From: Acipenser ruthenus
Lineage: Eukaryota; Chordata; Actinopteri; Acipenseriformes; Acipenseridae
Length of the DNA stretch: 64,000 bases
Direction of reading: 5' to 3'
NCBI RefSeq assembly: GCF_902713425.1
Contig: NC_081198.1
Location: 22,117,188-22,181,187 of the forward strand
Below, in pieces: positions 9,421 through 17,423 of this stretch. Below the pieces are notes generated by a model. It was given only the letters and a program-made list of their open reading frames with translations. It searched no databases and was not told the DNA's origin. How positions within the stretch are numbered: position 1 is the stretch's first letter; each line of letters begins with the position of its first letter. Both the position numbers and the translations under genes were made by a program.

Positions 9421-12400
9421 TTATTCCATCTTCACGTCCTGAAGTCCGGCGATCCTCCACTCCGTGCAGGCCTTGTCCTTCCCGAGGGTCCGGATGTCCA
9501 GAATTACAAAGTCCTTGATAAGAGTTTGTGCCCTTCTGGTCGTGGTGATAGTGTCTAGCTCCTGCTTGTGATAGACACAGACGTTACGGCCTTCCCACAG
9601 GATCTGCTTGACAACATTGATGACACGCCAAACGCACTTAGCTGTGCTGGTATCGATTCCTCCCGCAGGCCCATAGAGCACAGTCTCAGCGGTCATCTTG
9701 GCCGTGTCAGCAAACCTGTTTAGGAAGACAGAGACAGAGAGCCAGACACTGCCAGCCACATCACACTCCCAGAAGATATGGGCTGGTGTTTCTCTCTTGC
9801 GGCACTTTGCATAGGGGCATGTTTCTACTTGGGCTAGTCCCCTCCTGAACATGAACGCTCGAGTGGGGAGTGCACTGTGGACGGTGTTCCATGCTATATC
9901 CTTCTGGACATTACTGAGGCAGCTGTGAGACACATTCTCCCAGATTTTTTGGCTTTGGGTGAGGGAGAAAGTAGCTACTTTTTCAATTTCCTGGGAACCG
10001 GCAAGATATTTAGTTACAGCCTTGTATTCCCAGGAGGCCAATTTTGCTTTATCTAAGCCCAATTTATATATAGTGTCCCTTAAGGTTCTATAATACAATG
10101 GGGGGTCCCAGGAGTACGGCACGGTGTTATCAATAGTGCAGAGGCCCAAGGCCCTGAGACAGGTGGCAAAATAGAAACGATTCATGTAACATACCTTCCT
10201 GTCCAGGGCCTGGATGTTCTTGATAGTTTGCGTGAGCCCCTGCACTCGGGTGAGCTGCACAACGTCCGGGACCCCCTTACCTCCCTTCTTGTCGGCTTTA
10301 CTCAGGGTGGCTCGCTTTACCCTCTCCATCTTGCTGCCCCAGATAAAGCGGTGGATAATGCGGTCCACCACTTTTTTGGTGGTCCTGTCTGGGGGAAAGA
10401 TTTTTCCTACATAAGAGAGGATGGGGAACAGTATAGACTTGGTTATTAATACTCTACCCGTCATTGTTAAGGATCTTGTGCTCCATCCGCCAATCTTTTT
10501 ACGGACCTGGTTAATGGCCGCCGTCCAGCTCTGGGCCCCCGAGCTATTGTTCTCGAAAATGAGGCCCAGAATCTTGATTTTGTCCTTTTTGACAGGGTAC
10601 ATGTCCGACAGTTCCCTATCTACCTGCCAATTTTTAGACACGTAGACTTCGCTCTTGGACTTATTAATCACTGCCCCGGTCGCCGTGCAGTACTTCTCAA
10701 GGATATTACTAATCCGAGGTACCGACGATGTGTTGGTGCAAATGAGTGATACATCGTCCATATATGCTGTTGTTTTGACCTGGACCCCGTTGGATCCAGG
10801 CAGCTGGAAACCAGTTATATTGGTATCCCTACGAATTGCCTGCAGGAGGGGTTCAATGCACACGACATATAGCAGTGGGGATAGTGGGCAACCCTGTCTG
10901 ACCCCTGACTGGATAGATATTTTACCAGTCAGGTGCCTGTTCACCAAGACTCGGGTACTAATGTTTGTATAGATGGTTTTAACCCACTCCCTAAGTCCAG
11001 GAGCGAATTTCATCTGGTCCATCACTTTGTACATATATTCATGGCTTACCCTATCGAACGCCTTCTCCTGGTCAAGGTTGAACAGGCAGAGGGGATGGTT
11101 CCGTTCTCTAGAATAAGCCAGAATGTCCCTTGTTAACATTAAAATATCCGTGATGGACCTCCCTGGGACGCCACAAGCCTGGTCGGGGCCAATGACCAAA
11201 GGGAGGTGTACTTGTAGCCGGAGCATCAGAGCTTTGGCTAGTATCTTGTAATCCACGCAAAGGAGGCTGATTGGGCGCCAATTCCGTAGATCTTTAACTT
11301 CCCCTTTCTTATGAAGGAGAGTAATTACACTCTCCCGCATAGAAGGGCCCAACCGCTTCTCCCTGTAGACCGCTCTGTAGACCTCCGCTAAATGGACTTT
11401 TAGCATGTCCCAAAAAAGATGGTAATACTCACCCGGGATGCCATCTGGACCTGGCGTCTTACCGGTGTTCATGGTCTTAACCGCCTGGGTGAGCTCCTCC
11501 AGCGTGAGTTCTGGGTCCTTCTCCTCCTCCTCGTCGTCCCGCACTGAGTCAGGCTCCAACTGGCTCAGGAACCACTCTATCAGGGTGTCATCTGTAGCTT
11601 TGATGTTATATAGGTCCCTATAGAAGTTCTCTACCACTTTTTTCACTCCCTCACTATCCTCTACTATCCTCCCCCTGCTGTCGAGCATGGAGGACATCAA
11701 GTGCCGCTTCTCCCTCGTTTTCTGGAAGAAGAAGCGAGTACACTTTTCGTCTTCCTCCATTTTTTGCACTTTTGCATTGTGCATGACCTTTCGTTGTTCC
11801 TCCCTACAAAGCACTGAAAGATCTAGCTTGGTCTGGGCTATCTCGTCGCTTACAGGGAACCCCCGAAGCTGAAGCAGGCTCAGATGCTGGAGGGCAGCAT
11901 TCAGGTGTTTATATTTGGCCCTCCTTTCTTTTGCTTTCCTCTTGCCTGCTGCTATGAAATAACCCTTAGTTCTGATTTTGACCATCTCCCACCACTCTAT
12001 AGGGGAGTTGAATAGGTCACGCAAAGTGGTCCACTCAACAAGCCTGCTCTTATAGGCTGCAGCTATGGAGGGGTCATCGAGTAAGGAGGTGTTTAATTTC
12101 CAAACCCCTGACCCCATCTGGGAGGTCTGAGGGACCTGCAATGTTACCTGCAGGAGCCTATGGTCAGAGAAGAAGACGGCCTGGGTGTCTACTGCCGTCT
12201 TCGTAAGGGAGCTGGTATGCAGGACGAGATCTATACGGGAGAAGGAGGTCCCAGATGAGCTCACCCAGGTAAAGGGAGGCACCAGGTCCTTACCTGCATC
12301 ACACAGGGAGAAATCAGATATTACGGAGGACAAAACTCTACTAGAGCGGTCGTTGCGTGGCCTGCTCCGGTCTACGTCCCTCAGAGCACAATTGAAGTCA

Positions 12401-12864
12401 CCTGACACGATGACGGGTACGTTCCCCAGCAGGAGTGGACGCAGCTGTGGAAAAAATTGAACTCTTTCGTTTTGGTTAGTGGGTGCGTAGACATTGACCA
12501 GTCTGAGGGGAGTGTTGTTGTATGTCACATCCACGCTCAGAATTCTACAAGGTTCTACCTCCCTGCTGCTGCGGGAGGTAATAAATGGGTTTTTAAACAG
12601 AATACCTACTCCGTTGGCTCTGGCTATGTTGGAGCCCGACCAGAAGGAGTCCCCTAGGGTCCAACTCTCCTTCAGGTCCCTATAATCAGGGCTCGACGAA
12701 ATACCACACTCCTGCAGAAAGATGAGATCTGCTTTCAAGTTAGCTAGATAGTTTAGTACATCAAATCTTTTTTGTGTCTCCCTGATGCTCCTGACATTAA
12801 CAGACACACATATCAGGGCCATCAGGGTAGCTAACAAGAAAAGGAGTCGCTGCGTCCACCCCAT
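9421..12864 (-). CDS. LINE A2 ORF2: endonuclease and reverse transcriptase
   Basis: This 1147-residue polyprotein would nick the target and reverse transcribe the element RNA. The APE-type endonuclease spans about residues 16-243, with N23, E52, D156/N158 (SGDFN), D212 (SRIDLVL) and SDH 233-235. The reverse transcriptase spans about 465-740, with LDQEKAFDRV (D598), SGVRQGCPLSP and YMDD at 701-704. A CX4CX7HX4C motif lies at 1016-1034, as in L1/Tx1 ORF2. The ATG at 12864 is chosen because it lies 5 nt past the ORF1b stop (TAG TCGCT ATG), which suggests termination-reinitiation. A2 has Cys at residue 106 where all other copies have Gly (EPGRIL). No stops or frameshifts are present. Confidence 0.95.
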   Translation of the reverse strand: MGWTQRLLFLLATLMALICVSVNVRSIRETQKRFDVLNYLANLKADLIFLQECGISSSPDYRDLKESWTLGDSFWSGSNIARANGVGILFKNPFITSRSSREVEPCRILSVDVTYNNTPLRLVNVYAPTNQNERVQFFPQLRPLLLGNVPVIVSGDFNCALRDVDRSRPRNDRSSRVLSSVISDFSLCDAGKDLVPPFTWVSSSGTSFSRIDLVLHTSSLTKTAVDTQAVFFSDHRLLQVTLQVPQTSQMGSGVWKLNTSLLDDPSIAAAYKSRLVEWTTLRDLFNSPIEWWEMVKIRTKGYFIAAGKRKAKERRAKYKHLNAALQHLSLLQLRGFPVSDEIAQTKLDLSVLCREEQRKVMHNAKVQKMEEDEKCTRFFFQKTREKRHLMSSMLDSRGRIVEDSEGVKKVVENFYRDLYNIKATDDTLIEWFLSQLEPDSVRDDEEEEKDPELTLEELTQAVKTMNTGKTPGPDGIPGEYYHLFWDMLKVHLAEVYRAVYREKRLGPSMRESVITLLHKKGEVKDLRNWRPISLLCVDYKILAKALMLRLQVHLPLVIGPDQACGVPGRSITDILMLTRDILAYSRERNHPLCLFNLDQEKAFDRVSHEYMYKVMDQMKFAPGLREWVKTIYTNISTRVLVNRHLTGKISIQSGVRQGCPLSPLLYVVCIEPLLQAIRRDTNITGFQLPGSNGVQVKTTAYMDDVSLICTNTSSVPRISNILEKYCTATGAVINKSKSEVYVSKNWQVDRELSDMYPVKKDKIKILGLIFENNSSGAQSWTAAINQVRKKIGGWSTRSLTMTGRVLITKSILFPILSYVGKIFPPDRTTKKVVDRIIHRFIWGSKMERVKRATLSKADKKGGKGVPDVVQLTRVQGLTQTIKNIQALDRKVCYMNRFYFATCLRALGLCTIDNTVPYSWDPPLYYRTLRDTIYKLGLDKAKLASWEYKAVTKYLAGSQEIEKVATFSLTQSQKIWENVSHSCLSNVQKDIAWNTVHSALPTRAFMFRRGLAQVETCPYAKCRKRETPAHIFWECDVAGSVWLSVSVFLNRFADTAKMTAETVLYGPAGGIDTSTAKCVWRVINVVKQILWEGRNVCVYHKQELDTITTTRRAQTLIKDFVILDIRTLGKDKACTEWRIAGLQDVKME

Positions 12865-12869
12865 AGCGA

Positions 12870-13925
12870 CTATGATTGGGAGGTCGGGACACTCTTCCTA
12901 CTCTTAGCTCTACGCTTGCTTCGAGGGAGCTTGGGCTTATTTGCAACTCCCATCACCCCTGAGAAGGTACTCACTGCTGCCTCGTCCAAGAAGGCACCGT
13001 CTTTATATGCACAGTACGTGGAGTTGTTGGGGCTATTCAACTCCCCACAAGGTAAGTCTGGTGGAACTTGCTCAGGGCCCCTCGGAACGTGTGGGTCAGC
13101 TTTGTCCTGGGGGGGGGTTATGACAGACAGCATTCTTTGGCTGTTACCGTCTGTTGAATTGGAGCTGTTAGCAGACTTCTGGCTTACCGCGTCCAGGGGT
13201 ATTCCCATGTCCTCCAGTGCTGTATCTAGGAGGACCTCTAGGGGGCCCCTGGTTTTGCCCATACAAGGGAGGGGGTCAAGGATGCTTTGAAGGGAGGCCC
13301 TTCGCTTGAAGAGGGTCATTGCTACAGAGGTACTGCTGGTCAGGGAAGGTGTTGACCCCGACCTCTCCCTCGGTGCATTAGTGAACACCTCTTCTGCGAG
13401 GTGTGCTAGGGTTTGTGCCAACGACTGGGAAGGCTGGCTGGGGATGCCCTGGCTGGCTGCTACCTGCCCACTAGGCGGCAGTGTAGCCGTCCCACTCGCC
13501 TCCGTCTCTGCCTGCGAGGGCAAGACTGGGGACTTTGTGTGGACATTAGCTGGTTTTGGATCTATGGGGGCCACCTGCAACTTGCTGTCTTTGATCCTGA
13601 TCTTCTTTCTTTTCCCCCCCTCGTCTCTACCCTTTCTTTTCCCCACCCTCTGCTGGTTCTTCACTCCCTTCCCCTCCTTCTCACTCTCACTTTCACTGTC
13701 GCTTTTGCTTTCCTCCCCCACGGACTCAATCCTTATGGCGTCATAACGAGAGCCGAGGGGGAGTGCTGGCGCTGAGAGGGCCCTACTCAGGGGGGGGCCG
13801 CTGCTGGGTCCGGGCTCCCTCCCTGACTCGTGTTCTGCATCAGAGGAGCTACTGGAGGAGCTAGTGGAGTGGCTGTTGTACTCTCTCTCTGGGCTGGGGG
13901 AAGGGGTCCTCGTAAAACGGGACAT
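12870..13925 (-). CDS. LINE A2 ORF1b: Ser-rich, basic protein or ORF1 C-terminal half
   Basis: This 351-residue frame starts MSRFTRTPSPSP, with a Ser run at about 21-28 and an acidic Ser/Glu stretch at 70-85. A Lys/Arg cluster (GKRKGRDEGGKRKK) follows at 95-108, and a basic C-terminus (RSKRRAKSRK) at 335-344. No catalytic domain is seen; the basic clusters could be nuclear-localisation or RNA-binding signals. It overlaps ORF1a by 139 nt in the -1 frame. It may be made by -1 frameshifting at the sense-strand C8 run just before the ORF1a stop, by internal initiation, or only in copies where the two frames are fused, as in A1. It is open in A2-A5, which argues against a plain wreck. Confidence 0.75.
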   Translation of the reverse strand: MSRFTRTPSPSPEREYNSHSTSSSSSSSDAEHESGREPGPSSGPPLSRALSAPALPLGSRYDAIRIESVGEESKSDSESESEKEGKGVKNQQRVGKRKGRDEGGKRKKIRIKDSKLQVAPIDPKPANVHTKSPVLPSQAETEASGTATLPPSGQVAASQGIPSQPSQSLAQTLAHLAEEVFTNAPRERSGSTPSLTSSTSVAMTLFKRRASLQSILDPLPCMGKTRGPLEVLLDTALEDMGIPLDAVSQKSANSSNSTDGNSQRMLSVITPPQDKADPHVPRGPEQVPPDLPCGELNSPNNSTYCAYKDGAFLDEAAVSTFSGVMGVANKPKLPRSKRRAKSRKSVPTSQS

Positions 13926-14815
13926 GTCTCGGGGGCGGGGGGGTGAGGGGGTGCTGGTGATGATGGTGGTGCTGGAGTCTGGGTCTTGGATACTGTTGGT
14001 GGTGATGTGGACTGATCTTTGTTACTTGCTCCCTCTTCCTGCTCAGGCCTAGGCTTGTTCATGTTTGCCTTGCTGGCTCTGGCCATGTTGGCATAGGAAG
14101 AGGGGCAGTCCTTAAACAGGTGCCCCTTCTTTCCACACAAATTGCACTGCCTCTCTTCTCTGCAGTGGCTGGTCTCGTGGGGGGCGCCGCAGTTCCTGCA
14201 CTTGACTACAGTACACGCGGCCGCCAGGTGTCCTAATTCCCCACATTTCCTGCAGAGTTTTGGCATCCCATTATAGAATACCAGCCCTCTGTTGGGCCCT
14301 AACACTATGGAGTTTGGAATGTGGCGGACGCCTCCAATGCCCGATGGATCAACATTAAGGCGTACCAGCCACTTTCTGGCTCCTGTCCAAACCCCATCTT
14401 CATCTGTAATTTTCCTCCCTTCTGATGACACCCTCCCATAGCGGTTAAGCCATGTTGTAATATCATAGTCGCTAACAGCCTCATTGAAAAATTGGACAGT
14501 AACAACTTTCATTTCTCTGTCTGTCAGTGCATCCACACAAAATTCTTTGTATGGAGCGAGATATTTATTCTCCCCCCAAAAGGACCACATTTCTTGTAAC
14601 TTTTGGGGGTTCCTAAAACTGACCTCAAACACTTCCTTAAGCCCTGGCAATTTCACCAAACAATTCAAGTCAGAAGGGGAAAAACCCATACCCCTCTGAA
14701 GAATGGTCCGGCTGAACTCCAGTCTCGTCAGTCCTGGTTCCGTTTCATCTTGCTTGTTTCTTGTGAAGCGCACCGCATTGTGCCTCCTGGTTTCCTGGGT
14801 TGGCCGGAACGCCAT
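13787..14815 (-). CDS. LINE A2 ORF1a: CCHC-knuckle RNA-binding protein
   Basis: This 342-residue protein has an RRM-like N-terminal region (about 30-185) and three CCHC knuckles at about 188-201, 206-218 (CX2CX3HX4C, one residue short) and 224-237, followed by a Pro/Thr-rich tail. The layout matches ORF1 of Tx1-clade LINEs and resembles host ZCCHC3-type proteins. It is expected to bind element RNA. The ATG (MAFRPTQ) is the first in a frame conserved in all copies. The stop follows a C8 run, and reading one base back at that run would continue into ORF1b (SGPPLSR). Confidence 0.9.
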   Translation of the reverse strand: MAFRPTQETRRHNAVRFTRNKQDETEPGLTRLEFSRTILQRGMGFSPSDLNCLVKLPGLKEVFEVSFRNPQKLQEMWSFWGENKYLAPYKEFCVDALTDREMKVVTVQFFNEAVSDYDITTWLNRYGRVSSEGRKITDEDGVWTGARKWLVRLNVDPSGIGGVRHIPNSIVLGPNRGLVFYNGMPKLCRKCGELGHLAAACTVVKCRNCGAPHETSHCREERQCNLCGKKGHLFKDCPSSYANMARASKANMNKPRPEQEEGASNKDQSTSPPTVSKTQTPAPPSSPAPPHPPAPETCPVLRGPLPPAQRESTTATPLAPPVAPLMQNTSQGGSPDPAAAPP

Positions 14816-15514
14816 CCTTCAGCTGGCTCCTCCGATTGGGGTGGGAGAAGCCTCTGGACGTCCGGGTTGTCTCTCTCTACGGAAAAGAGACAACGTAAGC
14901 AGCAAATCTGGGCAGTTGAAGGAACTATTACTTTAGTCCCTGAGGAGATGGTCGCCTCGCAAGAGGGACCCCCTCCCCAGGTGAACGGTGTCCTTCCCTG
15001 GCGGAGTAGGGGGCGCTGCTTGGCACCGAGACCACGTAGGAAGAATCGTGGCTGTGACGCCTCCTCGGGGTCCGGGGCCGCCCTCTGCTCCTCCCAGATG
15101 GCGCCCTCTGCTGGGCGCCTGCTGCTCTCTCGGTCTGGATCTCGATTACAATCAAGGGCTGGGGATGAGGTCGTCTAGGTCATCAAAGGGTCCTCAAAGG
15201 TCGTCTGGATGGTAGGTCCTCCTTCTCTCTAACTCCAGGAACGTCTGGAAAAGCCAGAACCGCCTGAAAAAGAAAAAAACGGGAACCGCCTGAAAAAGAA
15301 AAAACTGCTCTCAACAGTCAACAAAATCTTGAAAGACCCTCGGCCTGGATTGGGCAAGCCAAAACCAGACTGAGCATTAGTCTTCCAAAAAGTTGCCGAG
15401 CTGAAGAAAGCCAGTCAAAAATAAAAAAAATTCTGTTCCTCCTCACCCGAACAAACCTCTCACAGACCCTCGGAGGGAGCGGGCAATGCCACTACCCTCT
15501 AAGCCTTAGTCTTA
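14816..15514 (-). other. Family A 5' UTR (A2), GC-rich with diverged tandem repeats
   Basis: About 700 bp with no convincing gene. It contains a hairpin around ttgtctctctc/gagacaa near 14866-14894, a GC- and CpG-rich stretch at 14940-15140, a near-perfect 26-bp direct duplication (gaaccgcctgaaaaag) at 15258-15304, and two diverged copies of an 80-bp repeat, 15335-15414 and 15465-15545, both running from gaccctcgg to agccag. Short open frames here are on both strands and overlap each other, so I do not call them. Because the U2 promoter is missing upstream, promoter activity of this UTR is plausible but unproven. Confidence 0.7.
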
Positions 15515-15550
15515 GAAAGATTTATTCGAACTGAAGAGAAGCCAGAGTAT
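15515..15550 (-). other. U5 snRNA-like 5' terminus of A2
   Basis: The first 36 nt of the element (sense) match the 5' end of U5 snRNA, from ATACTCTGG to ATAAATCTTTC, with about three differences from the human sequence as I remember it. Similarity then stops. The inner 80-bp repeat has a weaker relative (CTGGCTTTCTTCAGCTCG, 15397-15414). Two bases (AT) separate it from the U2 spacer. Confidence 0.8.
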
Positions 15551-15847
15551 ATGGCTGGCTAAGAAGGACCTGGCATAGGGACATGTTCCACCACACTTGT
15601 CTGGTTAGCTGCATGCTCCCAGGAAACAAACTGCTGCTGTCTACATCATCACCACATGTGAATAAAAGAAAGAAAGACAGCAAGAAAGAAAGAGAGAAAG
15701 AAAAAGAAAGAAAGAAAGAGAGAAAGAAAAAAAAAGAAGTAAAACGGCGGGAAAACTTGCATCAACACTGGCACTCTCCCTCCAGCAGGGGTAGACAAAA
15801 TGCTCACAGGAGAGATCCAGATCTGACTTTGACCAACGTTAGAGAAA

Positions 15848-16036
15848 GGTGTGCACCGTTCCCGGAGGTACTGCAATACCGGGCCGATGCGTGGAGTGGA
15901 CGGAGCAAGCCCCTGTTCCATCTCCCGATTCCAAAAATCAATTTAATATATGGTCCCCTGATAGGGGACGTATCAGATATTAAACTGATAAGAACAGATA
16001 CTACACTTGATCTTAGCCAAAAGGCCGAGAAGCGAT
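15848..16036 (-). ncRNA. RNU2: U2 snRNA
   Basis: Full-length consensus copy with intact flanking signals, the only whole U2 between A2 and A3. Confidence 0.97.
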
Positions 16037-16636
16037 GGCGACTTGGCCCTTGCCCGGGGCCCCCCAGCCCGGACGGCACAGGGGGATTCAAAGGTGGGTG
16101 CAAAATTTCAAGCACAAGCAGACCCCAAAAAAACGGGCTGCTGCTTCCAGAGGGGAAATGTGCAATTTAAGCAGGAGAAAACAAAACAAAGCAAAAACAC
16201 ACACATAACACCAAAAACAAAACATAAACTGGCGGAGTGCGTCTTACAAATAGTCATGCCAAGCTGCTATGCTGTGCAAGGTGCCTTGGGTAACTACAAC
16301 TGTGCCTCGCTGGCTGGCTGGCTTGCTAAGAAGGTCCTGGCATAGGGACATGTTCCACCACACTTGTCTGGTTAGCTGCATGCTCCCAGGAAACAACCTG
16401 CTGCTGTCTACATCATCACCACATGTGAATAAAAGAAAGAAAGACAGCAAGAAAGAAAGAGAGAAAGAAAGAGAGAAAGAGAGAAAGAAAGAGAGAAAGA
16501 AAGAAAGAGAGAAAGAAAAAAAAAGAAGTAAAACGGCGGGAAAACTTGCATCAACACTGGCACTCTCCCTCCAGCAGGGGTAGACAAAATGCTCACAGGA
16601 GAGATCCAGATCTGACTTTGACCAACGTTAGAGAAA

Positions 16637-16772
16637 GGTGTGCACCGTTCCCGGAGGTACTGCAATACCGGGCCGATGCGTGGAGTGGACGGAGCAAGCC
16701 CCTGTTCCATCTCCCGATTCCAAAAATCAATTTAATATATGGTCCCCTGATAGCGGACGTATCAGATATTAA
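16637..16772 (-). pseudogene. RNU2: U2 3' part (nt 54-189) at the A3 3' junction
   Basis: U2 resumes at nt 54 directly after the A3 terminus AGTAT, 15 nt further into U2 than at A2. It carries a G-to-C change on the plus strand (tagcggac), which breaks one pair of the CCCC/GGGG stem; the same change is in 24624-24759. Confidence 0.92.
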
Positions 16773-17423
16773 TACTCTTTTATTGAGATTTTACATTTTT
16801 TTACATTTACACCCATTCGTTTTTTCATTCATTTTACATTTCTTTTAAAGATGACATTCATACATACAGACATACATTTTGTTTTAAAAGCATTTAAAAT
16901 ACATTTAAAAACACCAAGACAATTGTGCTTTGTACATGGTTAAAACAGACACAGATTAAAATCAACATGAAAAAAACCTGTGCTGTTTTAAAAGTGACTG
17001 GAAAAAAAGAACCATCTATAAAAAAACAGTGCTTGTGAGGGCCGGGGAGTGCTCTCTAAAAAGGTTCAAAAGTGAACATAAAACTATATTACTAAAACAG
17101 GGACAGGGGAAAAGGGACAGTGTGTAAAACAGTGCGTTAAAATTCTAAAATTTTAAAACACTTAAAATGTAACTTTTAATAGTTTACATTAAAAATCTTA
17201 AAGATACATAAAACAAAACAAAACAAAATCAAATAAAACATTCAACGTAAATCAAATAAAAGTCCATAAAACTGAAACAAAAAGACTACATAAAACCAGG
17301 GCACCGTTGAAAAACGGTCATGCCAGCTAAAAAGGGCGGAATGCTGGCATGACAAAATAAATAAAAGGCTTAGCGGTGCCCCGTAGTCCCGCTCCTATGA
17401 GCTAGCGGTTCCAGTTTTTTCCT

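Larger units (their letters stand above)
8775..15552 (-). mobile_element. LINE A2 (Tx1-clade, Keno-like), complete
   Basis: This 6.78-kb non-LTR retrotransposon has, in sense order, a U5-like 5' terminus, a 740-bp 5' UTR with diverged tandem repeats, ORF1a, ORF1b overlapping it by 139 nt, ORF2 5 nt later, and a 645-bp AT-rich 3' UTR with twin hairpins. It ends AATAAAAGAGTAT with no long A-tail. The 3' side enters U2 at nt 39/40; the 5' side abuts U2 spacer about 280 bp upstream of where a U2 start would lie, so U2 nt 1-34 and the promoter are missing. ORF2 is open throughout. Confidence 0.95.
15553..16772 (-). repeat. U2 array block 2 between A2 and A3
   Basis: This block holds one full unit and one unit cut at its U2 by A3. 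It begins with the spacer variant ggctggctaagaaggacctgg, which is also found intact upstream of a U2 5' part near 57177. It is nearly identical to 23556-24759, and both share the same variant in the truncated U2. Confidence 0.95.

Noticed and set aside
10655-10972. Plus-strand frames of 60-150 codons opposite ORF2 in every family A copy
   Set aside because: These are antisense shadows of ORF2, present only because copies are near identical.
14928-15155. 75-codon minus-strand frame in the 5' UTR, a possible small upstream ORF
   Set aside because: It lies in GC-rich sequence and has no recognisable motif. Conservation cannot be judged among near-identical array copies.
14603-15178. 191-codon plus-strand frame over the family A 5' UTR and ORF1a start
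   Set aside because: It is antisense to ORF1a and overlaps other equally open frames; no domain is recognisable.
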